The notes under the pieces are model-generated. The model did no database searches and had not been told where the DNA came from. It saw only the letters and a program-made list of their open reading frames with translations. A stretch of DNA of 64,000 nucleotides, taken from contig CACDGO010000002.1 of NCBI GenBank assembly GCA_902552345.1, forward strand, positions 176,696 to 240,695. The letters are read 5' to 3'. Made by a program: the position numbers and the translations under genes. The stretch comes from an uncultured Pelagibacteraceae bacterium. Its GTDB lineage: Bacteria; Pseudomonadota; Alphaproteobacteria; Pelagibacterales; Pelagibacteraceae. Each line of letters starts with the position of its first letter. Position 1 is the stretch's first letter. Positions 43,865 to 53,845 of the stretch are shown in pieces.

Positions 43865-45235
43865 TATAAACTTCGATAAATCTGTATCCTTAACTAGGTT
43901 ACCTAAATTATCTTGAACGAATTTTTTATCCACTGTTATTGTTTCTCCAGCCTTATCGGTAGCATTAAAACTAATTTCGTCTAATACTTTTTCAATAATA
44001 GTATGAAGTCTCCTTGCTCCGATATTTTCAACAGTAGAGTTTACCTCAGCAGATATTTTCGCAAGCATATCAATGCCGTCATCTGAGAACTTAAGATTAA
44101 CATTTTCGGTTTTTAAAAGTGCTTTATACTGTTTAATTAAACTATTATCTGGTTCTTTTAGAATTCTTTTAAAGTCATCTTCATTAAGAGCATTTAATTC
44201 TACCCTTATTGGTAATCTTCCTTGTAATTCTGGTAATAGGTCTGATGGCTTTGCTAGTTGGAAGGCACCTGATGCTATGAATAATATATGATCAGTTTTT
44301 ATAGGGCCGTGCTTAGTACTTACCGTTGTACCTTCTATTAATGGTAATAAATCTCTTTGGACGCCTTCTCTTGATACATCACCACCTACTCTATCGCTTC
44401 TTGCTGAAACTTTGTCAATTTCATCTAAAAAAACTATACCATTTTCCTCTGTAGCTTTTTTAGCTTCTTTGATAATTTTATCTTCCTCTATCATTTTATC
44501 AGACTCTTGTGCAACTAAAATACCGTGGGACTCTTTAACAGACATTTTCTTCTTCTTACCTTTTTTGCCTCCCATAGATTTACCTAAGATATCTCCCAAA
44601 TTTACCATCCCAACATTTCCTCCAGGCATTCCAGGAATTTCAAAGCTTTGAACTCCAGATGAAGAGTTTTGAACTTCTATTTCTATTTCGTTATCATCGA
44701 GATCACCATTTCTTAATCTTTTTCTGAAACTCTCTCTAGTAGCAACACTTGCTTTGTTTCCAACTAATGCGTCCAATACTTTTTCTTCTGCTTTTAATTC
44801 AGCTTTGGCTTTTACTTCTTTTCTTTTTCTTTCTCTTTCCATAGCTATAGCTATTTCTATCAAGTCCCTTATGATTTGTTCGACGTCTCTTCCAACGTAC
44901 CCAACCTCAGTGAATCTTGTTGCTTCAACTTTTATAAATGGCGCCTCAGCTAATTTTGAGAGTCTTCTCGAAATTTCTGTTTTACCAACACCTGTTGGAC
45001 CAATCATAAGAATATTTTTTGGTAATACTTCATCCCGCATTTCGTCTGTGAGGGCCTGTCTTCTCCATCTATTTCTTAGAGCAACGGCAACAGCTTTTTT
45101 TGCTTCTTTTTGGCCTATTACATATCTATCTAATTCAGAAACAATCTCTCTTGGTGAAAGAGCGCTCACCTTTGAGCTGTCGTCTTTTGACCCTTTGACT
45201 AGTTTAAGATTTGTTTCTTTTTTTGATTTAGACAT
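43859..45235 (-). CDS. hslU: ATP-dependent protease ATPase subunit HslU
   Basis: A 458-residue AAA+ unfoldase: [33 protein letters not shown], Walker [10 protein letters not shown], intermediate domain with [16 protein letters not shown] upstream, Walker B FLDEIDK, sensor [12 protein letters not shown]. The C-terminus ends LSKFIL, the tail that docks into HslV. It follows hslV with a 1-nt overlap; together they form the HslUV protease. Confidence 0.97.
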   Translation of the reverse strand: MSKSKKETNLKLVKGSKDDSSKVSALSPREIVSELDRYVIGQKEAKKAVAVALRNRWRRQALTDEMRDEVLPKNILMIGPTGVGKTEISRRLSKLAEAPFIKVEATRFTEVGYVGRDVEQIIRDLIEIAIAMERERKRKEVKAKAELKAEEKVLDALVGNKASVATRESFRKRLRNGDLDDNEIEIEVQNSSSGVQSFEIPGMPGGNVGMVNLGDILGKSMGGKKGKKKKMSVKESHGILVAQESDKMIEEDKIIKEAKKATEENGIVFLDEIDKVSARSDRVGGDVSREGVQRDLLPLIEGTTVSTKHGPIKTDHILFIASGAFQLAKPSDLLPELQGRLPIRVELNALNEDDFKRILKEPDNSLIKQYKALLKTENVNLKFSDDGIDMLAKISAEVNSTVENIGARRLHTIIEKVLDEISFNATDKAGETITVDKKFVQDNLGNLVKDTDLSKFIL

Positions 45236-45774
45236 TAAATTTTTTCCATCGTTACATTGTTATTTGTAAATACACAGATATCAGAAGCAACTTTCAAAGC
45301 TTTCTTAGCAATCTCTTCAGCTTTCATATCAGTTTCAATTAATACTTTTGCTGCTGCAAGAGCATAATTACCACCAGATCCAATTCCAATAATTCCATCT
45401 TCAGGCTCTAAAACATCTCCGGTACCAGAAATAATAAAACTATGATTTTTATCTGCAACTGCCATAAGTGCTTCTAATCTTCTCAAAAATTTATCACTTC
45501 TCCAATCTTTTGCCAGTTCAACGGCTGCTCTTTGTAAGTTTCCAGCATGTTTTTCTAACTTTGCCTCAAGCCTTTCAAATAATGTAAGTGCGTCTGCGGT
45601 CGAGCCTGCAAACCCCGCGATTACTCCTCTGCTTTCAATTTTTCTTACTTTCTTGGCTTTGCTTTTTAAAACTGTGTTACCCAGACTAACTTGCCCATCT
45701 CCTGCTACAATGGTTTCGCCACCTTTTCTAAGAAGGACAATCGTAGTACCGTGCCATTTTTCAGCTGTATTCAT
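45235..45774 (-). CDS. hslV: ATP-dependent protease peptidase subunit HslV
   Basis: A 179-residue proteasome-like peptidase. After a short propeptide (MNTAEKWHG) the mature enzyme starts at the catalytic Thr10 ([10 protein letters not shown]). [13 protein letters not shown] and [18 protein letters not shown] are conserved. Its position next to the his genes is common in alphaproteobacteria. It is divergent from hisB. Confidence 0.97.
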   Translation of the reverse strand: MNTAEKWHGTTIVLLRKGGETIVAGDGQVSLGNTVLKSKAKKVRKIESRGVIAGFAGSTADALTLFERLEAKLEKHAGNLQRAAVELAKDWRSDKFLRRLEALMAVADKNHSFIISGTGDVLEPEDGIIGIGSGGNYALAAAKVLIETDMKAEEIAKKALKVASDICVFTNNNVTMEKI

Positions 45775-45869
45775 GGAGTTATATGTGGAGATTAATTTAG
45801 AATCTTCAATAGCGATTTATTGATAAAATGACCATTTAAATATATATCAAAGGTAAATTAGGCAAGTTT

Positions 45870-46460
45870 ATGAGTAGAAAAGCAAAAATTACTAGAAAAA
45901 CAAAAGAGACCAGTATATTAGTCGCGGTCAATTTAGACGGAAAAGGAAAATATAAAATTAAAACTGGCATAGGTTTTCTAGATCACATGTTAGAACAATT
46001 ATCAAAACACTCTCTTATAGATTTAGAAGTTCAAGCTAAGGGAGATACACATATTGACTTACACCACACAACTGAGGATACAGGTATTGCAATTGGTGAA
46101 GCAATTAAAAAAGCTGCTGGCAATAGGAAAGGTATTACAAGATACGCCTCAACAATGATTCCTATGGATGAAACTTTAAGCAGAGTATCTATAGATGTAT
46201 CAAATAGACCTTATTTAATTTGGAAAGTTAATTTACCAGTAGAAAAATTAGGTGAGATGGATACAGAATTATTTAAAGAGTGGTTTCAAGCTTTTTCACA
46301 ATCAGCTGGAGTTACTCTGCATATTGAAAATATTTATGGTGAAAACAGTCACCACAAGATTGAGTCATGTTACAAAGGTTTAGCTAGATCATTAAAAGAT
46401 GCTTTAGCAATAGATAAGAGAATTAAAAATTCTATACCTTCTACAAAAGGCTCTATTTAA
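45870..46460 (+). CDS. hisB: Imidazoleglycerol-phosphate dehydratase
   Basis: A 196-residue monofunctional [18 protein letters not shown] and [16 protein letters not shown] carry the metal-binding His/Glu, repeated in [21 protein letters not shown]. Step 7 of histidine synthesis. It opens the hisB-hisH-hisA-hisF-hisE operon and is divergent from hslV. Confidence 0.96.
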   Translation: MSRKAKITRKTKETSILVAVNLDGKGKYKIKTGIGFLDHMLEQLSKHSLIDLEVQAKGDTHIDLHHTTEDTGIAIGEAIKKAAGNRKGITRYASTMIPMDETLSRVSIDVSNRPYLIWKVNLPVEKLGEMDTELFKEWFQAFSQSAGVTLHIENIYGENSHHKIESCYKGLARSLKDALAIDKRIKNSIPSTKGSI

Positions 46461-46465
46461 AATTG

Positions 46466-47092
46466 ATGAACGTCACTATTGTTGACTACCAATCGGGCAA
46501 TATTAGCTCTGTTATAAATTCTTTTACAGAGGTAGCCAAAGGTAAAGTTAATCTAGAAGTAACTTCAGACATTAATAAAATTAAGTCTAGTGACAAGATT
46601 GTTTTACCAGGGCAAGGTTCATTTAAAAGTTGCGTAGACTCTCTAAATAGAATTTCTGGTTTAGTAGACACGCTAAAAGATTTTACAATTACAAATAAGA
46701 AACCTTTATTAGGAATTTGTGTAGGATTACAAATGTTCGCAGATATCGGGTATGAAGAAGTAGAAACAAAAGGATTAGGTTGGATTTCTGGTAGAGTTTC
46801 CAAAATTGATAATCAAAAAGGCAAATTTAAACTTCCGCACATTGGTTGGAATGAAATTGAAATTCAAAAAGAAAGTAAAATATTTAAAGATATAAAAAAT
46901 AAATCTCATATGTATTTCGTGCACAGCTATGAATTTATTCCTGAAGATAAATCAGTAATTTCAGCTACAACAGACTATTCATCAAATATTGTATGTGCAG
47001 TAGAAAGAGAAAATTTATTTGGTACTCAATTTCACCCTGAGAAAAGTGATAAAATTGGATTAAAAATAATTGATAACTTTTTAAAATTATAA
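46466..47092 (+). CDS. hisH: Imidazole glycerol phosphate synthase, glutamine amidotransferase subunit
   Basis: A 208-residue class I amidotransferase. The nucleophile Cys is in LLGICVGLQMF and the His/Glu pair in GTQFHPEKS. It supplies ammonia to HisF. The frame extends to a TTG at 46463, but the ATG at 46466 is preferred. The stop shares its last base with the hisA ATG (TAATG). Confidence 0.95.
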   Translation: MNVTIVDYQSGNISSVINSFTEVAKGKVNLEVTSDINKIKSSDKIVLPGQGSFKSCVDSLNRISGLVDTLKDFTITNKKPLLGICVGLQMFADIGYEEVETKGLGWISGRVSKIDNQKGKFKLPHIGWNEIEIQKESKIFKDIKNKSHMYFVHSYEFIPEDKSVISATTDYSSNIVCAVERENLFGTQFHPEKSDKIGLKIIDNFLKL

Positions 47093-47817
47093 TGAAAATA
47101 TTTCCTGCAATAGACATTAAAGATAAAAAATGTGTGAGGTTAATTAAAGGAGATTTTAAAAATAAAACTGAATACGAAACTTCACCTATTGATCAAGCTG
47201 GTAAATATAAAGATCATGGCTTTAAAAATTTACATATTGTTGACTTAGATGGAGCTCTAACAGGTAATACAGTTAACCTAGATGTTATTCAAGAAATAGT
47301 AAGTAAGTATGATTTGAAGATTGAAATAGGTGGCGGTGTTAGATCTTTAGACAGTATTAAGAAATATATTGATTTAGGCGTCGAGAAAGTAATTTTAGGA
47401 AGTGGTGGTATAAAAAACAAAGAATTTTTAAAAGAGTCATGTGAAAAGTTTAAAGGTCAAATTGCTTTAGGATTAGACGCAAAGGATGGAAATCTCTCTG
47501 TGTCAGGTTGGAAAGAAAATTTGAATATTAAAACCATAGACTTTCTTAAAGAAGTCAATAGCTATGGAATGAGCAGAATAATTTACACTGACATAAATAG
47601 AGATGGAATGAAGACTAGCCCTAACTTAGATGAGACAGTAAAAATTGCAGAGCTTTCTAATTGTCCTGTTGTGATATCAGGAGGTGTTTCCTCAATAAAC
47701 GATATTAAGAAAGTTAAAGAGTTAAACAATAATAAAATTGAAGGTATTATCGTTGGCAAAGCTATTTATGATGGTGATATTAAACTTGATGAGCTAGCAA
47801 AGGAGATTGATGCTTAA
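47092..47817 (+). CDS. hisA: ProFAR isomerase (HisA)
   Basis: A 241-residue TIM barrel: [19 protein letters not shown] with the catalytic Asp8, [31 protein letters not shown] and ISGGVSS. It isomerises ProFAR to PRFAR. Its final codons contain the ribosome site and start of hisF, giving an 8-nt overlap. Confidence 0.96.
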   Translation: MKIFPAIDIKDKKCVRLIKGDFKNKTEYETSPIDQAGKYKDHGFKNLHIVDLDGALTGNTVNLDVIQEIVSKYDLKIEIGGGVRSLDSIKKYIDLGVEKVILGSGGIKNKEFLKESCEKFKGQIALGLDAKDGNLSVSGWKENLNIKTIDFLKEVNSYGMSRIIYTDINRDGMKTSPNLDETVKIAELSNCPVVISGGVSSINDIKKVKELNNNKIEGIIVGKAIYDGDIKLDELAKEIDA

Positions 47818-48568
47818 AAATAGAATTATACCTTGTCTTGATGTTAAGAATGGAAGAGTTGTTAAAGGTATTAACTTTGTTGAATTAAAAGATGCTGGAG
47901 ATCCAGTTGAGCAAGCTAAGATTTATAGTGATGGAGGCGCCGATGAGATTTGTTTCTTAGATATCACAGCATCAAATGAAAATAGAGATACAATTATTGA
48001 AATTGTGAGAAAAACTGCAAAAGAATGTTTTGTTCCATTAACTGTTGGCGGTGGTGTGAGGACTATTCAAAATATAACTGATTTATTATTAGCTGGTGCT
48101 GATAAGGTTTCCATTAATACTGCTGCAGTAAAAAATGTAAATTTTGTAAAAGAGGCTTCAAAAAAATTCGGATCTCAGTGTATTGTTATTGCGATTGATG
48201 CTAAAAAAGTTTCAGATAATAAATGGGAAGTTTTTACTCACGGCGGAAGAAATAAAACTGGTATCGATGCAGTGGAGTTTGCTAAAAAAGTAGAGGAAAA
48301 TGGAGCTGGAGAAATTTTATTAACCTCAATGGATAAAGATGGAACTAAGTCTGGTTACGACGTTGACTTACTAAAAAAGATTACTAATAGTACCAACATT
48401 CCTATAATAGCTTCTGGAGGAGTTGGAACTCTAGATCATTTATATGATGGCATTGTTAAAGGCGGTGCTAGCGCTGTTTTAGCAGCTTCGATATTTCATT
48501 ACGGTGAATATAAAATTAAAGACGCTAAAGAATATTTGAATTCTAAAAATGTTTCGGTAAGGTTATAA
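47810..48568 (+). CDS. hisF: Imidazole glycerol phosphate synthase, cyclase subunit
   Basis: A 252-residue HisF barrel: [60 protein letters not shown] and ASGGVG. It closes the imidazole ring and releases AICAR, which PurH uses. I start at the ATG at 47810, preceded by AGGAG; the TTG one codon earlier is unlikely. Confidence 0.96.
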   Translation: MLKNRIIPCLDVKNGRVVKGINFVELKDAGDPVEQAKIYSDGGADEICFLDITASNENRDTIIEIVRKTAKECFVPLTVGGGVRTIQNITDLLLAGADKVSINTAAVKNVNFVKEASKKFGSQCIVIAIDAKKVSDNKWEVFTHGGRNKTGIDAVEFAKKVEENGAGEILLTSMDKDGTKSGYDVDLLKKITNSTNIPIIASGGVGTLDHLYDGIVKGGASAVLAASIFHYGEYKIKDAKEYLNSKNVSVRL

Positions 48569-48569
48569 A

Positions 48570-48854
48570 ATGTTTGACAACTTAGAAGAATTAATAAAAA
48601 TAATTAGAGAGAGAAAAAGCTCTTCACCGGATAAATCTTATACAAATAAACTCTTGAATGATAAAAACTTAAGTGTTTCAAAAGTAAAAGAGGAAATAGG
48701 TGAATTGATAGAATCAGTGGAAAAAAATTCTAATAAGATACATGAAGCTGCTGATGTGGTTTATCATCTGATGGTATACCTAGAGGCAAACGACATAAAA
48801 ATTGAAGATGTAATGAAAGAATTAGAAAGTAGAAAAAAACAAGAGTTCAAATGA
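48570..48854 (+). CDS. hisE: Phosphoribosyl-ATP pyrophosphatase
   Basis: A 94-residue all-helical MazG-like enzyme: DNLEELIKIIRERKSSSPDKSYTNKLL, then KVKEEIGELIESVEKNSNKIHEAADVVYHLMVYL with the metal-binding Glu/Asp pattern. Second step of histidine synthesis. One nt after hisF; its stop overlaps the next ATG (ATGA). Confidence 0.93.
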   Translation: MFDNLEELIKIIRERKSSSPDKSYTNKLLNDKNLSVSKVKEEIGELIESVEKNSNKIHEAADVVYHLMVYLEANDIKIEDVMKELESRKKQEFK

Positions 48855-49195
48855 GTAAAGTTAAAATTTTTTTCATTCTTTTTGGGCTTTTTGTGTTGTA
48901 CAAAGGATATACAGCGTTTAGAGATTTTGAAATTGGAGTTGGAAATCGAGCTGTTGATATAAAAGTAAAATCTGGTGGAGATGTAGAAGGGGAGGTAATT
49001 GCGCTTATGATGTACTTTGGAGAGCCATTAAAGCTAAAAGAACACTTATACACCCCATCTAGGTCTGTGTGTTTAAATCTAAAAGAAAATGCCGAGAGTA
49101 GCTCATCGGCATTTTATAAATGTTCAAGAGTAAATGCTAAAATTATAGAAGGTAAAATTGTTGAAGTAATTGAGGAATTAGAGATTATCCAATGA
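48851..49195 (+). CDS. Small membrane-anchored protein of unknown function
   Basis: A 114-residue protein I do not recognise. It has an N-terminal membrane segment (KIFFILFGLFVLYKGYTAF, about 4-22) and a mostly beta-rich, negatively charged remainder with two Cys (RSVCLNL and FYKCSR) that could form a periplasmic disulfide. ATGA overlaps join it to hisE and to the HIT gene, so it is translated with the his operon tail. It is clearly coding by its tight packing, but no function can be inferred. Confidence 0.75.
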   Translation: MSKVKIFFILFGLFVLYKGYTAFRDFEIGVGNRAVDIKVKSGGDVEGEVIALMMYFGEPLKLKEHLYTPSRSVCLNLKENAESSSSAFYKCSRVNAKIIEGKIVEVIEELEIIQ

Positions 49196-49548
49196 CCTAC
49201 GATAAGAATAATATATTTGCAAAAATTCTAAGAGGAGAAATTCCTTGTAAAAAAGTTTATGAAAATGATCATGTATTAGCTTTTCACGATATTAATCCTC
49301 AAAAGAAAGTTCATGTTTTAGTTATTCCTAAAGGTGAGTACGTAGATCTTGATGATTTCAACAGCAAAGCTTCAGATAAAGAGATTGTAGAGTTAAACAA
49401 AGCAGTGACGCATGTCGCAAACTTAATGGGTGCAAAAGATAAAGGATATCGAGCTTTAACTAATATTGGAAGTGATGGTGGTCAGGAAGTTCCACATTTA
49501 CACTTTCATATATTTGCAGGTGAAAAGGTTGGAAAGATGGTCAGCTGA
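49192..49548 (+). CDS. HIT family protein (HinT-like)
   Basis: A 118-residue histidine-triad hydrolase: NIFAKILRGEIPCKKVYENDHVLAFHDINPQ at the N-terminus and the triad EVPHLHFHIFAG (H-x-H-x-H) at about 100-111. HinT proteins cleave AMP from amines such as lysyl-AMP. Placement after hisE is common in alphaproteobacteria. One-base overlap with the next ATG. Confidence 0.94.
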   Translation: MTYDKNNIFAKILRGEIPCKKVYENDHVLAFHDINPQKKVHVLVIPKGEYVDLDDFNSKASDKEIVELNKAVTHVANLMGAKDKGYRALTNIGSDGGQEVPHLHFHIFAGEKVGKMVS

Positions 49549-50054
49549 TGGTTTCAAGAGTAAAAAGATATTTTTTAGAAATTAAAGATTTTTCAAAAAC
49601 AGTTGATTTAAATCTTCCAGAAAATTTCCAAATTATTTTAGATGATAAAGATAATTTCCACTTAAACAGATTTTTTTATAAACAAATAGGCGTAGATCAC
49701 TATTGGAGAGACAGATTACTTTGGTCTGATAGTGAGTGGGTAAAGTATGTTACGAATAAAAATTTAGAAACGCATTTTCTTAAAAAAGGTGAAGATTTAG
49801 TAGGATATTACGAACAAGAATATCATCCTGGATCAAATGAAGTTGAGCTTATCAATCTAGGAGTGCTAAAAGAATTCAGAGGTTTGAAACTTGGATCGAC
49901 ACTTGTAAATCATGCTATTGCAAGTGCATCAAGAAAAAATCCTGAAAGAATGTGGGTTCATACTTGTAGTTTAGACCATAAACATGCATTACAAAATTAT
50001 AAATCCAAAGGTTTTGAGATTTTTAAAGAAGAAGAAATTGATTTTGTAGCTTAG
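49548..50054 (+). CDS. GNAT-family N-acetyltransferase
   Basis: A 168-residue GNAT protein. The acetyl-CoA binding region is VELINLGVLKEFRGLKLGSTLVNHAIASAS (105-134), with a Q/RxxGxG-like pattern (RGLKLG), then MWVHTCSLDHKHALQNYKSKGFEIF. Substrate unknown. It is coupled to the HIT gene and its stop overlaps the convergent lolA-like gene by 4 nt. Confidence 0.85.
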   Translation: MVSRVKRYFLEIKDFSKTVDLNLPENFQIILDDKDNFHLNRFFYKQIGVDHYWRDRLLWSDSEWVKYVTNKNLETHFLKKGEDLVGYYEQEYHPGSNEVELINLGVLKEFRGLKLGSTLVNHAIASASRKNPERMWVHTCSLDHKHALQNYKSKGFEIFKEEEIDFVA

Positions 50055-50620
50055 TTTATTTCAGGCATTTTAAAGGTGCCTTTTTTAAAAACGTCATTTT
50101 TGGCAACAATGTTCAAGGAGAAAGTTATATTATTGTTGTATTGATCTTTAATCTCCCACCCTTTCAAATTTAGATTTTTTTTGTCAAATAAAACTGTAAT
50201 TTTGTTGTCACCAAAATAAATAAGCTTAATTATTTGATCATTTACCTCTAATTCTCCTGATTGCACAATTTCTAAAAGTTTATCTTTATATAAAATATTT
50301 AAGAATGGAGATTTTGAAATAGGATAGTGATAAGTTTTATTATACCTTTTTTGTGTAATTGCTAACCTCTTATTATTAATAACTAGTTCTTTTTTCTTGT
50401 CATCAAAGTAATTGCATTTTAATTTTCCAGGAAACTCTAAAAGACAACTACCTTTTTCTCTTTTTTCATTAATTAATTGATCAAATGTAAATTCTAAAGA
50501 GTTTAAGCTATTTAATTGAGCAACTATTTGATCTTTTTCATTAGCTAACAAATTCGTTATTATTAATAGAAAAAATGAGATTAAAAATGTTTTTTTAAAG
50601 AACTTCACGTTTACCAACAT
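50051..50620 (-). CDS. lolA: LolA-like outer-membrane lipoprotein carrier
   Basis: About 189 residues with a signal peptide (VKFFKKTFLISFFLLIITNLLA) and a beta-rich periplasmic domain: FTFDQLINEKREKGSCLLEFPGKLKCNYFDDKKKELVINNKRLAI matches the LolA half-barrel pattern. LolA ferries lipoproteins from LolCDE to the outer membrane. Placement after ftsK is conserved. The start is uncertain: ATG at 50620 or GTG at 50608, neither with a clear ribosome site, and both inside the end of ftsK. Confidence 0.78.
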   Translation of the reverse strand: MLVNVKFFKKTFLISFFLLIITNLLANEKDQIVAQLNSLNSLEFTFDQLINEKREKGSCLLEFPGKLKCNYFDDKKKELVINNKRLAITQKRYNKTYHYPISKSPFLNILYKDKLLEIVQSGELEVNDQIIKLIYFGDNKITVLFDKKNLNLKGWEIKDQYNNNITFSLNIVAKNDVFKKGTFKMPEIN

Positions 50621-52676
50621 GATTTGCTTTACTAACAATACCTTTTTCTTCCATCATATCAATAATCCTAGCAGCTCTATTATATCCGATTTGTAATTTT
50701 CTCTGTAAAAAACTTGTAGAGGCTTTTCCTTCTGCTTTAATAATTTCTACGGCTTGATTAAATAATTCATCCTCATCACCTTCATTTCCAGGGGTTAATG
50801 AGCTTTCTGTTGTTTCTTGCGAAGTAATTTCCTCCATATAATCTGGTTCTCCCTGTGCTCTTAATGAGTTTGTAATTTTCTCAATTTCTTGTTCAGAAAC
50901 ATATGGACCGTGAATTCTAACTATTCTGTTTGCTGATGACATGAATAACATGTCTCCTTTTCCAAGTAATTGTTCGGCACCCTGCTCCCCTAAAATGGTT
51001 CTACTATCAATTTTGGAACTTACTTGGAAAGATATTCTTGTAGGGAAATTTGCTTTTATTGTACCTGTTATCACATCAACACTTGGTCTTTGAGTAGCCA
51101 TGATGATATGAATTCCTGCAGCTCTTGCCATTTGGGATAATTTTTGAATATAGTTTTCGATTTCTTTTCCAGCTACAAGCATTAAATCTGACATCTCGTC
51201 AACTACTACAACGATGTAAGGCATTTTAAGTTTGTGCTTAGAGTTATAGCCATCAATGTTTCTTACTCCTACCTTGCTCATTAATTTATATCTGCTGTTC
51301 ATTTCTTTTACTGTCCAAGATAAAGCTGATGTAGCTTTTTTAGCATCAGTAATAACTGGAGTTAATAAATGAGGTATTCCTTCATAAGTAGATAGCTCTA
51401 ACATTTTTGGATCAATTAAAATAAATTTACAAAGGTCTGGACTTAGTTTGTAAAGTAGAGAAACAATTATTGTATTAATACAAACAGACTTTCCTGAACC
51501 AGTGGTACCTGCAATTAAAAGATGAGGCATTGATGTTAAATCACCAACAATTGGCATTCCTGAAATACTTTTACCTAGTGCTATTGGAAGTCTCACATCT
51601 TTCTTTTGAAATTTATCATAAGAAATTATTTCTCGTAGTGATACGCCCTCCCTTTCTTCGTTAGGAATTTCAATTCCAACAGTATTTTTTCCAGGAATGA
51701 CGGAAACTCTTGTAGAAGTTGAACTAGTATTTCTTGCTAAATCCTCAGATAAATTAATTATTTTTGATACTTTTACACCAGGTGCTGGTTCAAATTCATA
51801 AAGGCTTACTACAGGACCATTATTTATTGTTTTAATTTTTCCGTCTATACCAAAGTCTAATAATATTTTTTCCATAAACTCAGCGTCAGGACGATTTTTA
51901 TTTCCGTCAGAACTAAGTTTAGATAAATTTTTTTCTAAATAATTTATATCTGGTAATTTATATTTATTTTTTGTAGTGACTTGCTCTGTTTGAGAACTTG
52001 TGTCAGTATCAAATGAAAAAGATTGCTGTGGCTTTTCCAATGTCTGTGGCTGGTCTTCAATATTAATTTTACTAAAATCTGGTTCAATATTTTCTACAGG
52101 CTTTCTCCTAAAAAGTGAAATAATTACTGAGAATACTTTTTTATAATTTATATCGGTTGAAAATGAAAAAAAAATAATAGTTAATAAAAGCAGTCCATAA
52201 ATTGAATATGTATTATCAATCCACGGAGCCCAAGTATTAATAAAGTTATATGTTATTTTTCCAACGAAACCTGAATTGCCATTATCAATTAACCAAAAAG
52301 AATTATCGAATGTTAAATAGATAAAAACTGTTCCAACTGTTAAATATGCCACAACTAAAAATAGTTTTAAAATTATTCTTCTTAATTCTTTCTTTATTAT
52401 TAAATCTAATCCCCAAAATAAAAAATTAAGTAATAATAAAAAAGAGGCCAAACCGAAACTTTGTAATAAAAAATCTGCAACGCTACTTCCATAAATTCCA
52501 AAAAAATTTTGGATCTCGAAACTCCTATCCCCATAAATGAATGAAGGATCTTCAGGAGAATATGTTGTAAAAGCTATAGCGAGTGCGACACTTGATAAAA
52601 CAAGGATTAAACCTAGCAATTCAAAGGTTCGCTTTTTCAAAAAATTTGTTACACTATCTAAAAAGTTTGTATTCAT
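50595..52676 (-). CDS. ftsK: DNA translocase FtsK
   Basis: A 693-residue FtsK: four N-terminal transmembrane helices (about 15-180), a short acidic/Gln linker, the motor with Walker A GTTGSGKSV and FKFILIDPKMLEL, and the C-terminal gamma winged-helix domain (DELFNQAVEIIKAEGKASTSFLQRKLQIGYNRAARIID). It pumps the terminus DNA at division and activates XerCD. The linker is short compared with E. coli, as in most alphaproteobacteria. Lies next to lolA and divergent from the ubiH-like gene. Confidence 0.96.
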   Translation of the reverse strand: MNTNFLDSVTNFLKKRTFELLGLILVLSSVALAIAFTTYSPEDPSFIYGDRSFEIQNFFGIYGSSVADFLLQSFGLASFLLLLNFLFWGLDLIIKKELRRIILKLFLVVAYLTVGTVFIYLTFDNSFWLIDNGNSGFVGKITYNFINTWAPWIDNTYSIYGLLLLTIIFFSFSTDINYKKVFSVIISLFRRKPVENIEPDFSKINIEDQPQTLEKPQQSFSFDTDTSSQTEQVTTKNKYKLPDINYLEKNLSKLSSDGNKNRPDAEFMEKILLDFGIDGKIKTINNGPVVSLYEFEPAPGVKVSKIINLSEDLARNTSSTSTRVSVIPGKNTVGIEIPNEEREGVSLREIISYDKFQKKDVRLPIALGKSISGMPIVGDLTSMPHLLIAGTTGSGKSVCINTIIVSLLYKLSPDLCKFILIDPKMLELSTYEGIPHLLTPVITDAKKATSALSWTVKEMNSRYKLMSKVGVRNIDGYNSKHKLKMPYIVVVVDEMSDLMLVAGKEIENYIQKLSQMARAAGIHIIMATQRPSVDVITGTIKANFPTRISFQVSSKIDSRTILGEQGAEQLLGKGDMLFMSSANRIVRIHGPYVSEQEIEKITNSLRAQGEPDYMEEITSQETTESSLTPGNEGDEDELFNQAVEIIKAEGKASTSFLQRKLQIGYNRAARIIDMMEEKGIVSKANHVGKREVL

Positions 52677-52731
52677 TACGAATCGATTACGTACTTTTTA
52701 CCATTTTTATGAAAGTGTTAAAAATTTTAAT

Positions 52732-53841
52732 ATGATAAAACAGAGAATATGCATTGTCGGAGACGGTCTTTCAGGCTTAATGACAGCTGTAATTTTATCT
52801 AAAGTATCGGGTGTAGAGGTAAATCTAATAGCTAAAAAAGGCATAAAAAACGCTGATAAAAGGACCACTGCCATATCAGATACAAATTACAAGTTCATCA
52901 ATCAAAATATTAAAAGTTTGGAACAAAAGTTGTTCTGGCCTTCACAAAAAATTGACCTTTTTTACGAAACTTCTAAAGAAAATATAAATTTTTTAAATCT
53001 AAAAGAAGCAAATTCCAATCTAATGTATGTTTTTGAAAATGATAAAATTAAAAGTGTATTATTGAAAGAAATTTCAAAAAATAAAATTAAATTAATCAAA
53101 AAAGATTTAAAAAACTTAGATGAATTAAAAAATTATGATTTGATTATCCTCTGTGTAGGAGGACAATCTAACATTTACAATAACATAACAAAAATTAGAT
53201 CTATCAAGAAAGATTATAAAGAAATAGCTATTACAGGATATGTAAAACATCATTTTAATAAAATTAACACAAGCCAATTCTTTTTAAAAGAAGGCCCGTT
53301 AGCTATACTGCCTTTTTCAAAAAATTATTTCTCTTTTGTTTGGAGTGTAAAAAAACATTTTTTCAAAAATAATTTAAAAAAAATTTCAACTTTAGTAAAA
53401 AACAAAATAGTAGAATTGTTGAAGAACAAACATGATATTACTATTGGTAATATCCAGTCGTATCCTATTTCTCTAAGTTTAAGACGACAATATCATCAAA
53501 AAAATATATTAATCCTTGGTGAAGGTCTGCACACTATACATCCAGTGGCCGGTCAGGGTTTTAATCTAGTTCTAAGGGATATAAAAAAATTAAATGAGAT
53601 TATAAAATATTACGTGAGTTTAGGTATTTCTATTAAAAATAGCTATGCCCTAAATGATTTTTATAATAGTAGAAAACCTGAAAATACTATTATGAGTTTA
53701 GGTGTCGATGCTACTCATAGCTTCTTTAAACAAAATAAATATTTGGATCCCTTCAAAGAAATTATTGTAAAAAATATTAAGAACAATGAAACATTAAAAA
53801 AATTCAGTAAAATAATCTCTAATCGAGGTTTATCATTATAA
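52732..53841 (+). CDS. UbiH/COQ6-type FAD monooxygenase (ubiquinone biosynthesis)
   Basis: A 369-residue flavoprotein from the ATG at 52732; the frame is open further upstream but lies antisense to ftsK. FAD-binding GDGLSGLMTAVILSK (8-22) and the second flavin motif GEGLHTIHPVAGQGFNLVLRD match the UbiH/UbiF/Coq6 hydroxylases. The usual DG motif is less clear. It would hydroxylate the quinone ring during ubiquinone synthesis; which position is not readable. Followed by mnmE after 4 nt. Confidence 0.85.
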   Translation: MIKQRICIVGDGLSGLMTAVILSKVSGVEVNLIAKKGIKNADKRTTAISDTNYKFINQNIKSLEQKLFWPSQKIDLFYETSKENINFLNLKEANSNLMYVFENDKIKSVLLKEISKNKIKLIKKDLKNLDELKNYDLIILCVGGQSNIYNNITKIRSIKKDYKEIAITGYVKHHFNKINTSQFFLKEGPLAILPFSKNYFSFVWSVKKHFFKNNLKKISTLVKNKIVELLKNKHDITIGNIQSYPISLSLRRQYHQKNILILGEGLHTIHPVAGQGFNLVLRDIKKLNEIIKYYVSLGISIKNSYALNDFYNSRKPENTIMSLGVDATHSFFKQNKYLDPFKEIIVKNIKNNETLKKFSKIISNRGLSL

Positions 53842-53845
53842 TTCA

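Noticed and set aside
44754-45269. Long plus-strand frame opposite hslU/hslV
   Set aside because: Lies wholly antisense to the well-conserved hslU and the hslV end; Ser/Phe-rich composition is typical of a shadow frame.
45806-45823. TCAATA-GCGATT-TATTGA inverted repeat between hslV and hisB
   Set aside because: Arms of only 6 AT-rich bases; too weak to call an operator, though it lies in a divergent promoter region.
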